Positions 7,214-16,147 of a stretch of 50,215 nt of DNA are shown in pieces. Under the pieces are notes generated by a model that was given only the letters and a program-made list of their open reading frames with translations, made no database searches and had not been told where the DNA came from. The position numbers and the translations under genes are program-made. Source of the stretch: JAOAPY01 sp041492185 (GTDB lineage Bacteria > Acidobacteriota > Blastocatellia > Pyrinomonadales > Pyrinomonadaceae). Every line of letters starts with the position of its first letter. Within the stretch, counting starts at the first letter, position 1. The stretch lies in the NCBI GenBank assembly GCA_041492185.1, contig JBGPWL010000027.1, positions 1-50,215 on the forward strand, read 5' to 3'.

Positions 7214-9712
7214 TTAACTCGCGCCTGCTGTGATCGCGTTCCAAATGAGAGGAAAAGTTCCCCACGTCTGTCCTCGATGTTGCGGGCGAAAACCAAAGAG
7301 TATCACTCGTCCCTTGCCCAGACTCACTTCGGCCAGCGCGATGCGACCCCTGATACGATCTTCACCAAGCAGCCATCCGGAGCGCAGCACGTTCTCTTTT
7401 GCGTAACGCGCAATGACACGCACGTCGGGTTGCGTTGCTTCGAATGCCGAACTGCCAATGAAGTAGGCATCGATCGAGCGTGGCACGCCGCGGGCCAGCG
7501 GTTGCGCGTTGTCGACATTGATTGAAAGGACCGAGCCCGGACAATAAAAGTCTGATGACTTCAATCCCTCAAGCGCATTGCGCAGAGGCAAGTTGAATTG
7601 CTTGATTGGCAGCTCGCAAGAGGCGTCGAAACAAACAAGTGTGCCGCCATTTTCCACAAACTTTTTCAGATTGACGACACCTGCGTTGGTGATGCCGCCG
7701 GTAAACTCAGCCGGAAAGCTAGCCGGCGCGTTGCCCTCGAAGATCTCCTTAGCGCGTTGCGACGGCAGGATGATCACATCGTAGGCGGACGAGAGATCGT
7801 CCTGTCTGACTTGCGCATCGAGTAGCGATTTGTAAGGCACATTGAACGTGTCGAACACGAAACGCGTCCAGCCTTCGTCCATGTTTCCGGTCCAGCCTTT
7901 GTAAATTGCGATTCTCACCGGCTGCTTGATTGGGTTCGCAATTGGAGAAGCCTCACCTTGTTGCAACGCAAGTCCAAACTCTCGGCGCACTTCGTTCTCA
8001 TCGTGAATCAAAGTCAGGCGCCTTTCGGTATTGGGTTCCTGAATTGCGACGAGTGCCGGCGCGTCGATCCCCATCTGCATCGGCAACGTCCAACCGGTTA
8101 CGTCATAAGGCCGTTCTGCTTCGCCCAGCGCGTTCAGCCGGTCCGGATAAATTTGCGGTTCAAACAACGCCCGCACGTTCGCGCGCTGTGGTTGCGACAG
8201 AAAAACAACATAACTGCCCGCCGGGACTTCCGGCATGCCGGTGGTTTGCGCGATGATCTTTCGATAGATCCCCAATTTCTCACTGCTTGAATTTGTTCGT
8301 TGCAAGATCTGTGGGCCAAACGATGCGTGGAGCTCACGATCAAGTCGATGAACTTCAACACCTTGTTCAAGCAGCGCGCCGATCAACTTTGCGATGGCTT
8401 CATCGCGACCCTGGCCGGCGGGAATTATGTAGCCAAGGGGCTGGCCGGGAGCCGAAGGTTGGCTGATCGCTTTGTGCGCCAATTCGTAATAATTGCGCAG
8501 ATAAGAGGAACGATACTTCGCCGCTAGCGACAACAGGGAACGCGCCGCGATCATCTCCATCTGCATGATGTCGCGCGGCCGCCACTGACCGCCAGGCCAC
8601 AGATCGGGAAAGTTCGTCGTCGCTTCGAGAGCGTTGCGCATTCCCCGCGTTGATGATCGCGCAAGCTGTTCCGTCGTGACATTGCTCGGCGTCATTATTC
8701 GCGCGCTGGCGGCTTCGCTGAGAATGCCGATTGAGTTGTGAAAGTATGGCGCCGTGCGAAAGCCTCCATGCCACCAGGTATCGTAAAGCGCGTTTGTCAG
8801 CACGCCATGAAAGCCGGCGGGCGTGACATCCGCGGCCATCTTCTGACCGATGAGCCCAACTTCTCGCAGCAACAACGGATCGATTTCCGGATTAGGGGGA
8901 TCGTAGAAAGGCGGAACGAAGAAACGAGAACCGTTCGAACCCTGTTGATGAACATCGTAAACGATCTCCGGAAACCACTCTTTCCAGAGCAGGCGCGTGA
9001 TCGTTTTCGTTTCCTTCAAATTCAACATAAACCAGTCGCGATTGTCGTCATGGCCGGCGTAATGATGATAGATTTCCGGTGGCTCCTTTCCTTCAAAAGG
9101 AGTTCCCAGAGTCCTGCGATACCAGTTCGCTACGATATCGACCCCATCGGGATTAGCGGAGGGAATCAATAGCAAAATCGTATTCTGAAGAATCTCGCGG
9201 GTGTCGGCGTCCTGCGCCGTCGCGAGATCATATGCAAGCTGCATCGACATCTGCGAAGCGACAATCTCAGTCGAATGTATCGAGCAGGAGATAGTTACTA
9301 CTACCTTGCCGTCATGAATCAAGCGATCGCGCTCCGCCTCGTTTGAAACCGTTCGCGGGTCGGAAAGTTTTTGCTGAATCGCTTTGTATTTGTTCAGCGC
9401 GAGAATGTTTTCGCGCGCGCTAATGACAGCCACAATGATGGGACGCTTCAGGGTTGTCGTTCCGATATTCTGAACGAGAACCCGATCGCTGGCCTTGTCC
9501 AATCGCGCGAAATAGTCTGTAATCTGACCCCAGTCCGCAATCGTGCGATCATCTCCAGGCGCAAAACCGAGCACCGATTTAGGTGACGGAATTGCAACGG
9601 TTGCGGCAGCGCGCGCGCGTCGTTGCGCCAGGACGTCTGACGAACTTGAACCCGCCAGGAGCGGCAGCAGGACAACAAGACAAGCGACGATTGCAAGGCG
9701 ATGACGAGTCAT
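7214..9712 (-). CDS. Secreted M14-family zinc carboxypeptidase
   Basis: An 832-residue exported metallopeptidase. The signal peptide is residues 1-30 (ending SSSSDVLAQ). The zinc ligands are H146 and E149 in SCSIHSTEIVASQ and H255 in VYDVHQQGSNGSRFF, with DDNRDWFML and a candidate catalytic glutamate E333 (GILSEAAS) between and after them. The arginine of NRDWFM is the expected substrate-binding region. Residues ~420-830 hold a second part with an amidotransferase-like fold: YDVIILPSQRAKEIFEG, VENGGTLVCFDASCELP and a final GRVILFGFRPQHRGQTWG. M14 enzymes remove C-terminal residues from peptides. The gene is divergent from the acyltransferase gene and 192 bp or more from its neighbours on the same strand, so probably monocistronic. 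Confidence 0.9.
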   Translation of the reverse strand: MTRHRLAIVACLVVLLPLLAGSSSSDVLAQRRARAAATVAIPSPKSVLGFAPGDDRTIADWGQITDYFARLDKASDRVLVQNIGTTTLKRPIIVAVISARENILALNKYKAIQQKLSDPRTVSNEAERDRLIHDGKVVVTISCSIHSTEIVASQMSMQLAYDLATAQDADTREILQNTILLLIPSANPDGVDIVANWYRRTLGTPFEGKEPPEIYHHYAGHDDNRDWFMLNLKETKTITRLLWKEWFPEIVYDVHQQGSNGSRFFVPPFYDPPNPEIDPLLLREVGLIGQKMAADVTPAGFHGVLTNALYDTWWHGGFRTAPYFHNSIGILSEAASARIMTPSNVTTEQLARSSTRGMRNALEATTNFPDLWPGGQWRPRDIMQMEMIAARSLLSLAAKYRSSYLRNYYELAHKAISQPSAPGQPLGYIIPAGQGRDEAIAKLIGALLEQGVEVHRLDRELHASFGPQILQRTNSSSEKLGIYRKIIAQTTGMPEVPAGSYVVFLSQPQRANVRALFEPQIYPDRLNALGEAERPYDVTGWTLPMQMGIDAPALVAIQEPNTERRLTLIHDENEVRREFGLALQQGEASPIANPIKQPVRIAIYKGWTGNMDEGWTRFVFDTFNVPYKSLLDAQVRQDDLSSAYDVIILPSQRAKEIFEGNAPASFPAEFTGGITNAGVVNLKKFVENGGTLVCFDASCELPIKQFNLPLRNALEGLKSSDFYCPGSVLSINVDNAQPLARGVPRSIDAYFIGSSAFEATQPDVRVIARYAKENVLRSGWLLGEDRIRGRIALAEVSLGKGRVILFGFRPQHRGQTWGTFPLIWNAITAGAS

Positions 9713-9769
9713 TCAGGAAATCCTTCGCATGAATTGATTGAAGAGAATACTACGACCCGTGGGTCGAAT

Positions 9770-10576
9770 ATGGTGGAGTCTAGCACAACTCGTAAGCCCA
9801 GCCTCGCTGGTCGTTTGCTTTACTGGTGGTCGTGGTTTGTTGCGGGCGCTCTGCTGGCCATTTTCGGTCCGCCGGCGATCTTGGTATCTGCAATTGCCGG
9901 TCGCCGCCACTGGGTTTATCCCTGGGCATTGTTTGGCGGCCGAAACTGGTTACGTTTGAGCGGCATGAAGGTTCACGCTAGCGGGTTGGAGTTGTTGGAC
10001 CCAAATCAAACTTATGTCTTCATATCCAATCACAGATCCTACCTCGATACAGCCACACTGTTTTGCTACGTCGGTCGCAGAATCGGCTTACTTGCCAAGA
10101 AGGAATTGCTCAAGGCGCCCATTCTCGGCTACGGCATGGGCTATGTAAACGTAATGGCGATTGACCGATCAAATCGCGAGCGCGCGCTTCAGACGACGGA
10201 GGAGGCAACGGCGCGCATTCGGGCCGGAGTCTCGTTTGGCGTTTTTGCGGAAGGAAAGCGGGCCTTGCCCGGCGAATTTCTTCAATTCAAGAAGGGAGCC
10301 TTCTATATGGCCGTTCAAGCGGGCGTACCAATTGTGCCCGTGGCCATGAAAAACACCGATGCGTTGATGGGCAAGGGAACGGGAGAAGCAAGGAAGGGAA
10401 CAATCGAGATGACACTGTTGCCGCCCGTTGACACAGCGGGAGTCTCAACGGATGAAGATTTGCAGCAACTGGTGGAGCGAGTACAGGAAGTCATTGCGCG
10501 TGAGCTGGGCGTGACCAATATTACAAAACGCGAGCATGAGCTATCTCAGCGAGACGCTCAGGGCGCGAAGATGTAG
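9770..10576 (+). CDS. PlsC-like 1-acylglycerol-3-phosphate acyltransferase
   Basis: Transfers an acyl chain to lysophosphatidic acid in phospholipid synthesis at the inner membrane. The 268-residue product has an N-terminal hydrophobic segment (LLYWWSWFVAGALLAIFG) and the catalytic NHxxxxD motif in SNHRSYLDTATLF. Motif III appears in FAEGKRALPG and motif IV in GVPIVPVAM. ATG 9770 was chosen. An ATG at 9701 in the same frame would add 23 polar residues and overlap the start of the divergent M14 gene, which is less likely. Its 3' end overlaps that of the convergent TonB-domain gene by 19 bp (10558-10576). Confidence 0.9.
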   Translation: MVESSTTRKPSLAGRLLYWWSWFVAGALLAIFGPPAILVSAIAGRRHWVYPWALFGGRNWLRLSGMKVHASGLELLDPNQTYVFISNHRSYLDTATLFCYVGRRIGLLAKKELLKAPILGYGMGYVNVMAIDRSNRERALQTTEEATARIRAGVSFGVFAEGKRALPGEFLQFKKGAFYMAVQAGVPIVPVAMKNTDALMGKGTGEARKGTIEMTLLPPVDTAGVSTDEDLQQLVERVQEVIARELGVTNITKREHELSQRDAQGAKM

Positions 10577-11724
10577 GTTATTACTCCCGTAACCTTCACT
10601 GGCTGACTCTCGACAAGCATGGGCGCGAAGCGAGCTTTTCTAGCTGCTTCGAGTGACGGCAGTCTAAACGGTATTGGTCCATCCTCAACTTCTGCCGAAA
10701 TCACTTTTCCTGTTTCGTCAACTATCACTCTCACAATAACCTTGCCGGCCACTCTTGCCTTTCTTAATTCCTCGGGATAGTTAGGCGGCGGCAACTCAAT
10801 CGCCTTGCTGTTGAGTATGCCGCCGGCGATTGGCTCGCGCCTATCGAGTACCGCAGGTGGAGTACTCGTCGGTTGTGGAGAAGGCGTAGGCTGTGCGTTT
10901 TGCGGTTTAGTTCCTAAATCGTTAGCTTCAGTAATTGTTACGGTCGCGTGTGCCGGCTGGAAGTCTGAATAGCGCACCTTCAAGCGCACGTGCAGCGAAT
11001 CGCCATTATCAAAAATCAACTCTTCATCGGCGTATGAGTAGGTGGGAAACCAGTAGCGACCGTCAATCTCTTCACGATAGGTCTCGACGGTGGGAAACTT
11101 GTTGATTTTCGTTTCCGGGACTCCCTTGCCGCGCGTCTTGACGATCTGCAGATCCTGATCGTCGACCCAGATCCGCCCTACGAAAAGACGCTCTTTGGTT
11201 TTCTTCGGATCGGGCATTACCTTTGGCGATATATCAAACACGTAAAGATTCAACTCATCAATCTTTTCTTTGCCGACGTACTTGAAGTTGTAGAGAACAA
11301 TCTTTGACGGCTCTAAAGCAAAAGGATTCACACCACCCAAGTCCTCCAGGTCCTCCGGCGTTATTCCAGAAAAGCTAGCCAGCGGGAAATAACTGATTTT
11401 TTCATAGCGGACTCCTTGATCGTCAAAGGTGAAGTACGACACTCGGTGGTATTCACCGGTAATCTGGCCACCCATTCCCAAACTCTGAACCAGCGCATCG
11501 CGCTTGAAGGCGTACTGATTGAGCGCCCGGCGAAACTGCGTCTCTTTGGTGGTAAAGGTCCTAATGATCCGATCGACTTCTGCGGCACTCAGTGTGTTTG
11601 AAGAGTCCGCAGTTCGCTGGGCGAGACATTGCGTCGTCAGCAACAGCAGAAACAAGAAGGCTCCGAACCGCCGCGCGAACGGAGCGAACCAGAAACGTGG
11701 GTTGGTGTACCGTGTCTTAACCAT
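10558..11724 (-). CDS. Secreted protein with C-terminal TonB domain
   Basis: A 388-residue exported protein. ATG 11724 gives a basic start and a signal sequence (FGAFLFLLLLTTQCLAQ); an ATG at 11820 would put 32 atypical residues in front. Residues ~35-240 form a beta-rich domain of acidobacterial outer-membrane or periplasmic type (FKRDALVQSLGMGGQITGEY, VGRIWVDDQDLQIVKTRG, YWFPTYSYADEEL), resembling lipoprotein-sorting or LolA-like folds. A Pro/Thr-rich linker follows. The last ~80 residues are a TonB C-terminal domain: YPEELRKARVAGKVIVRVIV and then LEAARKARFAPM. Such domains normally contact outer-membrane receptors, but in acidobacteria they occur in many soluble periplasmic proteins. The function is not established. 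Confidence 0.82.
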   Translation of the reverse strand: MVKTRYTNPRFWFAPFARRFGAFLFLLLLTTQCLAQRTADSSNTLSAAEVDRIIRTFTTKETQFRRALNQYAFKRDALVQSLGMGGQITGEYHRVSYFTFDDQGVRYEKISYFPLASFSGITPEDLEDLGGVNPFALEPSKIVLYNFKYVGKEKIDELNLYVFDISPKVMPDPKKTKERLFVGRIWVDDQDLQIVKTRGKGVPETKINKFPTVETYREEIDGRYWFPTYSYADEELIFDNGDSLHVRLKVRYSDFQPAHATVTITEANDLGTKPQNAQPTPSPQPTSTPPAVLDRREPIAGGILNSKAIELPPPNYPEELRKARVAGKVIVRVIVDETGKVISAEVEDGPIPFRLPSLEAARKARFAPMLVESQPVKVTGVITYIFAP

Positions 11725-12392
11725 GCTCGTGAGATGAAGGTTAGTGTGAGTTAGGTTTACAGTCAAACACCCGTCGTCCCCGAGAGCGAGCCACGCCCCG
11801 AAAAGGCAGGCATAGGTCAAATCTTAGGCGCCAGCAACTTTTCACTTGCCAACTGTCTTGCATATGGTGTAACGTGCCTGCGGTTCAACGGGTTAACCTG
11901 CGCGATAGTAGCTTCGTACAGAACTGCTCGCCCAGACGAACGATTTGGCAGCGCGAAAACAAAGCGTTGCAGCGAGCCGGCGAGCGCAGGTTAGCAAAAT
12001 GACATTTCAGGTCCTCACGTCGGCTAATGGCGGCGTCCCCAATCCCGGTGAACCTGTAAAACGCTCGGCCGCCGACCAACGGCGAACGACGGCGTTTCCA
12101 CATGGGGCGGACGTATCATCCAGCTCATGGGAGGGGCTGGATGAAAAGCCTTTTGCCGACGATGTGCGCGGCGACTCGCTGCTCCTACTGGGCAGGACAG
12201 CACCAAGGGCCGCCGCGCACACCCCAGCATTTAGACACTAGCGCTCTTTGCCACACAACACGTCAATCGCAATAATGCGACCGCGCATTATAAACCACGT
12301 TCGCGCCTGGCCTGACACCTAAATTCACAATTGCTTGGTGAAGGGCGAGGACATGTGCGCCGACTTACTTTGACGCTCAGGCCATGAGATCT
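11725..12392. other. 668-bp gap without a recognised gene
   Basis: No frame in this stretch gives a protein I recognise. Short open frames exist on both strands (for example 11885-12103 minus), but their composition is Arg/Ser-rich and no ribosome-binding site supports them. No tRNA, RNase P, tmRNA or SRP signature was found. The stretch separates the TonB-domain gene from mqnD and may hold a decayed gene or an uncharacterised RNA. Confidence 0.5.
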
Positions 12393-13241
12393 TCACACAA
12401 CGAACTGCACATCAACGCGATTGGGAATGATCCCGCGAGCAAAACCCTCAGTCAGTAATCGGCGCACTGCTTCTCGCCCGCGATCGGTGTAATCGAGAGT
12501 CAGGTCGTTTACCCACATGGCGACGAAGCGATCGGCAAGTTCTGGATCCATGTCCCTGGCGAACTGCATTGCATACTGGAGAGCATCCTCGCGATGCTCA
12601 AGCGAATAGCGAATACTTTCCCGCAGGCACTCCGACACGTGTCGAATCATTTCTGGATCGAGATCACGACGAATCGCGTTTCCGCCCATCGGCAATGGCA
12701 ACCCAGTTTGCTGATGCCACCATTCCCCGAGATCAATAACCTTGTGGAGGCCCATAGACTCGTAGAAGAGCTGGCCTTCATGAATGAGCAAGCCTGCATC
12801 GCAGGTACCGGCCTTCACGGTTTCGATAATCTCATCGAAGGGTACGACCTCATATCGAATGTCCGGATTGAAAATGCGGAGTGCCAGAAATGCGCTCGTT
12901 AAGGTTCCCGGCACCGCGATCTTGAGTTCACCCAACTGAGCGGGCGTTACGGGCTCGCGAGAAACGACAATGGGCCCATATTTATCACCGATCGACGCAC
13001 CATGAGGCAGCAAGGCGTACTTGTCGGCCACGTATGCGTAAGCATGGAAGCTGATGGCGGTAACTTCATATGTGCCTCGCATCGCTTCTTCATTCAAAGT
13101 TTGGATGTCCTGAAGCACATGCTTGAATTGAATCCCGCCGGTTTCAAGTTTGTTCGTGGCCAACGCATAAAACATGAAGGCGTCGTCTGAATCCGGCGAA
13201 TGCGCGACGGTAATGGTTCGGGTTTCGGCTGTGGCGATCAT
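12393..13241 (-). CDS. mqnD: 1,4-dihydroxy-6-naphthoate synthase (futalosine menaquinone pathway)
   Basis: MqnD converts cyclic dehypoxanthine futalosine to 1,4-dihydroxy-6-naphthoate, the last ring-forming step of the futalosine route. The 282-residue product has the periplasmic-binding-protein-like fold of the family but no signal peptide. It opens with ITVAHSPDSDDAFMFYALAT, then FKHVLQDIQTLNE and HGASIGDKYGPIVV, which lines the substrate cleft. LLIHEGQLFY carries the conserved histidine region, and LPLPMGGNAIRRDL follows. It is the last gene of a run mqnP-mqnE-mqnD on the minus strand, 33 bp after mqnE. The start at 13241 has only a weak ribosome-binding site. Confidence 0.9.
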   Translation of the reverse strand: MIATAETRTITVAHSPDSDDAFMFYALATNKLETGGIQFKHVLQDIQTLNEEAMRGTYEVTAISFHAYAYVADKYALLPHGASIGDKYGPIVVSREPVTPAQLGELKIAVPGTLTSAFLALRIFNPDIRYEVVPFDEIIETVKAGTCDAGLLIHEGQLFYESMGLHKVIDLGEWWHQQTGLPLPMGGNAIRRDLDPEMIRHVSECLRESIRYSLEHREDALQYAMQFARDMDPELADRFVAMWVNDLTLDYTDRGREAVRRLLTEGFARGIIPNRVDVQFVV

Positions 13242-13274
13242 AATTAGTTATATTCTGGGACGTTATTAAAATAC

Positions 13275-14390
13275 TTATGTTGACGCAACGGCTTCGCGGA
13301 CAACTCTGTTATAGACTGTGTCTCGCTCGACAGCCTCAAATCCGGCGTCTTCGATCAAGGTGATGATCTCTTGTCGATTCATCTTCACTTCGTTATTTGT
13401 TTCTACTGAATAGCTTTCCGTAAGCTCGCCACCCTCGGTGATGGTTCCATCGAGATCGTTTGCGCCATAGTGCAGCGCGACTTGGGCTAAACGCTTGCCG
13501 AGCATCACCCAGTAGGCCTTAACGTGGGGAAAGTTGTCCAACAGCAGCCGCGAGACCGCCATCGTTTTGAGTGAATCGACGCCTGAAGGACCAGGCAGGT
13601 GCGCCAATTGCGTGTCCGGCGGATAAAATGCGAGCGGAATAAAGCATTGAAAACCGCCAGACTTCTCCTGTTGCTCGCGCAAGCGAACGAGATGGTGGAC
13701 TCGATCTTCGATCGACTCGATATGACCGTAAAGCATGGTTGCGTTTGTCTTCAAACCCGCGTCGTGAACTTTTCCGGCAAGTTCCAGCCAGCGATCGGCG
13801 TCGCATTTGTGCGCGCAAATCATCGAGCGGGTTGGCTCGCGAAAGATCTCGGCGCCGCCACCGGGGCATGAATCGAGACCGGCTGCGATCAACTGCTGGA
13901 TGACGTCTTCGTCGGTCATTTTGTAGAAATGCGCGAAGTGATCGAGCTCGACCATCGTAAACGCTTTCAGATGAAGCTGCGGAAAGTCGCGTTTTAGCGC
14001 CGAGAGCAAATCCGTGAAATAGCTGAACGGCAGTTTTGTATTCAGCCCCCCCGTGATGTGCAACTCGGTGGCGCCTTCAGCGACCGCCTGACCCGCGATT
14101 CGCAAGCTGTCTTCAATGTTGTGCGTGTAGGCATCGGGTTGGCGTGGCGTGCGATAGAACCCGCAGAATTTGCAATCGACATAGCAAACGTTAGTCGGAT
14201 TGAAATGCCGGTTCACATTGAAATAAGTAGTGCGTCCGTGCTTTTGCCGCCGAACACGATCGGCGAGTTTGCCCAGCGCTGAGAGATCGTCAGTCGCGTA
14301 GAGCGCCACACCGTCGTCGAAAGACAATCGCTCGCCGGCTTCAACTCTTGCGAACAGCTCATTCAGTTTTGCATCGTGGGAAAAGTTCAT
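13275..14390 (-). CDS. mqnE: Aminofutalosine synthase (radical SAM)
   Basis: MqnE joins chorismate-derived 3-[(1-carboxyvinyl)oxy]benzoate to S-adenosylmethionine to make aminofutalosine. The 371-residue protein carries the radical SAM cluster motif in PTNVCYVDCKFCGFYR (CX3CX2C, residues ~68-75). LHITGGLNTKLPFSYFTDLL and LKAFTMVELDHFA are typical of MqnE rather than of the cyclase MqnC. The later segment MLGKRLAQVALHYGANDLDG also fits. The stretch after it (ESYSVETNNEVKMN) lacks the H-x-AGA motif I expect in most MqnE proteins; this may be a lineage variant. It lies 15 bp after mqnP, so the two are probably co-transcribed. Confidence 0.92.
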   Translation of the reverse strand: MNFSHDAKLNELFARVEAGERLSFDDGVALYATDDLSALGKLADRVRRQKHGRTTYFNVNRHFNPTNVCYVDCKFCGFYRTPRQPDAYTHNIEDSLRIAGQAVAEGATELHITGGLNTKLPFSYFTDLLSALKRDFPQLHLKAFTMVELDHFAHFYKMTDEDVIQQLIAAGLDSCPGGGAEIFREPTRSMICAHKCDADRWLELAGKVHDAGLKTNATMLYGHIESIEDRVHHLVRLREQQEKSGGFQCFIPLAFYPPDTQLAHLPGPSGVDSLKTMAVSRLLLDNFPHVKAYWVMLGKRLAQVALHYGANDLDGTITEGGELTESYSVETNNEVKMNRQEIITLIEDAGFEAVERDTVYNRVVREAVAST

Positions 14391-14405
14391 AAGTTCGGGA
14401 TCCGG

Positions 14406-15335
14406 TTATCGTTTCAAGAAAACAGCCCCGCCGAAAGTTGCCAATAAGATCACGCTCACAAAAGCATTTGTCGTAAAGAACGCCGCATTCAGACGGCTCA
14501 AATCGTCGGCGCGCACCAGCCTGTGCTGATAAACGAGCAAAGCGCCCGTAACGACGACGCCAACCAACGCCAGTGCGCCCAAATGTGTTGTCCAGTATAA
14601 CGCAACGAGCGCAACAAAGGCCCCAGCATGCAATGCGCGCGCGATCCAGAATGACCGAGCGATTCCAAAGCGCGCCGGAATGGAACGTAGATTCGTTTGC
14701 CGATCAAAGTCATAATCCTGAGAGGCGTACAACACGTCGAAGCCCGCAGTCCACAACAGCACCACCAACGAAAGCAGCAGAGGAGCCGGGGAATCGATTG
14801 CGCCGCGAATCGCAATCCAGGCGCCCGTCGGCGCAATCGCCAAACACCAGCCGAGAACGAAATGCGAAAGCATCGTCCAGCGTTTCGTAAACGAGTAGAG
14901 CATGACGCTCGCCAATGCAATCGGCGCGAGCAGTAGTGTTAACCGATTCAGCATCGCGGCGGCCATGAAAAAGAGAGTCGCCGAAATGACCGTGAACGCC
15001 CAAACGAAACTAACTGAAAGCAAGCCCGCGGGAATGGCGCGCAGGCGCGTGCGAGGATTTTGCGCATCATACTCCCGGTCGGCGATCCGATTGAACGCCA
15101 TGGCGGTCGAGCGAGCGCCAACCATCGCCAGCGTGATCCACAAGAGTTGTTGCAGCGATGGTAACCCCGGCTTCGCGAGGACCGCGCCCAGAAAAGCGAA
15201 AGGCAGCGCAAACAGCGTGTGCTCGATCTTGATCATCTCGAGCGTGATGCGAACGTTGCGTAAAACTGTGGACACGCTCAGGCCCTGCCTACTCCTCTTT
15301 GGCGACAACCAACTGTTCTCTCGCAAGCTGAGCAC
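14406..15335 (-). CDS. mqnP: UbiA-family prenyltransferase of the futalosine pathway
   Basis: An integral membrane prenyltransferase (309 residues) that attaches the polyprenyl chain to the naphthoate ring. The two aspartate-rich motifs of the UbiA family are clear: MAFNRIADREYDAQNPRT (first) and VLYASQDYDFDRQTN (second), which bind magnesium and prenyl diphosphate. Eight or nine hydrophobic helices are visible. KIEHTLFALPFAFLGAVLA at the N-terminus is typical of the MqnP/UbiA group. The start is uncertain: ATG 15335 gives an unusual basic N-terminus, and a GTG about 20 codons later (VSTVLRNVRITLEM) is possible. It heads the mqnP-mqnE-mqnD run, and this context favours MqnP over ubiquinone-specific UbiA. 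Confidence 0.88.
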   Translation of the reverse strand: MLSLRENSWLSPKRSRQGLSVSTVLRNVRITLEMIKIEHTLFALPFAFLGAVLAKPGLPSLQQLLWITLAMVGARSTAMAFNRIADREYDAQNPRTRLRAIPAGLLSVSFVWAFTVISATLFFMAAAMLNRLTLLLAPIALASVMLYSFTKRWTMLSHFVLGWCLAIAPTGAWIAIRGAIDSPAPLLLSLVVLLWTAGFDVLYASQDYDFDRQTNLRSIPARFGIARSFWIARALHAGAFVALVALYWTTHLGALALVGVVVTGALLVYQHRLVRADDLSRLNAAFFTTNAFVSVILLATFGGAVFLKR

Positions 15336-15463
15336 GATGGAATGATCGTGATTGTTAAAGTGGATTTCATAAATACTTGCCTGTGAGAAATCTTACTTGG
15401 CGGGTCGGTGAATCGCAAGTTGGCAGCTTTCCCGCATCAATTGTGCGTCTCTGCTCCACGAAT

Positions 15464-16147
15464 CTATTCTGGTGCTAATGAGGGCCGCGGCGAGGCTGAG
15501 CGCCGGCGCGCGCGCAGGTACACGCGAACGTCATCGTTTCGCGGATTCACAATATAGACCGACACTCGTCCGTCGGAGAGCGTCTCAATCGTCGCCGGCG
15601 AAGCAAGCGCTGTCAGGCACCAACCTGGCGGCAACACCACAGTGTTTCGCAAGCGCCCAAAGCTTCGATCCCAAACCAATTCATCGCCCTCGAGGTAGTA
15701 ACTCTTCGGATCGGCGTAGGTTTCTTTCAAGCGAATCCGGTTGGTCGTTCCGGACGCAAGCGGGCGCGCCAGATAAGTGACAACGATTTCGCTATCGTCT
15801 TTGATTGCTTCGCCAACTGGCAGCTTGCGCTCAGTGGCCTGCTTGCCGCTGATAATCTCCCACTTCAGCTTTTCACCGGTGTCGAGATCGATGCTTTCCG
15901 GATCGGATACATGACTGCCCGCGCGCACGACATTGAAATAATATTTCTCGCCAACCTTCCGCACGGTGTAGTCATGCGTGATACGGAAAGCGTGCGACTC
16001 CGGCGCTTGCAGCTCGTAAAGGATCTCGCGATCTTGATAAGCGCGTTCGGTGAGCGGTGGATTCTGGTTCTGCGCGCTCGCGAAAATAGCCACAAAAAGG
16101 CACAAAATGCTCAAGAAAACCGAGATTATTAAAGTTCGAGCGGTCAT
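15464..16147 (-). CDS. Secreted protein, paralogue of the preceding gene
   Basis: A 227-residue exported protein with a signal peptide (LIISVFLSILCLFVAIFASAQ). The mature part resembles the product of 16144-16812 along its length: both have YELxAPESHxFxI near the start, FNxxRxGSxxSD, then DLxTGxxLKxE, a Y(L/T)EGDxxxxxR segment and R(N)(T/S)VVLPxG. The pattern suggests a beta-sandwich made in tandem duplication. Its ATG (16147) overlaps the TGA of the upstream gene as ATGA, so it is translationally coupled. It is the third and last gene of the operon that begins with the beta-lactamase-fold gene at 17744. The biochemical function is unknown. Confidence 0.8.
   Translation of the reverse strand: MTARTLIISVFLSILCLFVAIFASAQNQNPPLTERAYQDREILYELQAPESHAFRITHDYTVRKVGEKYYFNVVRAGSHVSDPESIDLDTGEKLKWEIISGKQATERKLPVGEAIKDDSEIVVTYLARPLASGTTNRIRLKETYADPKSYYLEGDELVWDRSFGRLRNTVVLPPGWCLTALASPATIETLSDGRVSVYIVNPRNDDVRVYLRARRRSASPRPSLAPE

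Noticed and set aside
11885..12241. Short open frames in the 11.7-12.4 kb gap as genes
   Set aside because: No ribosome-binding sites, no family resemblance, biased Arg/Ser composition and overlapping frames on both strands.
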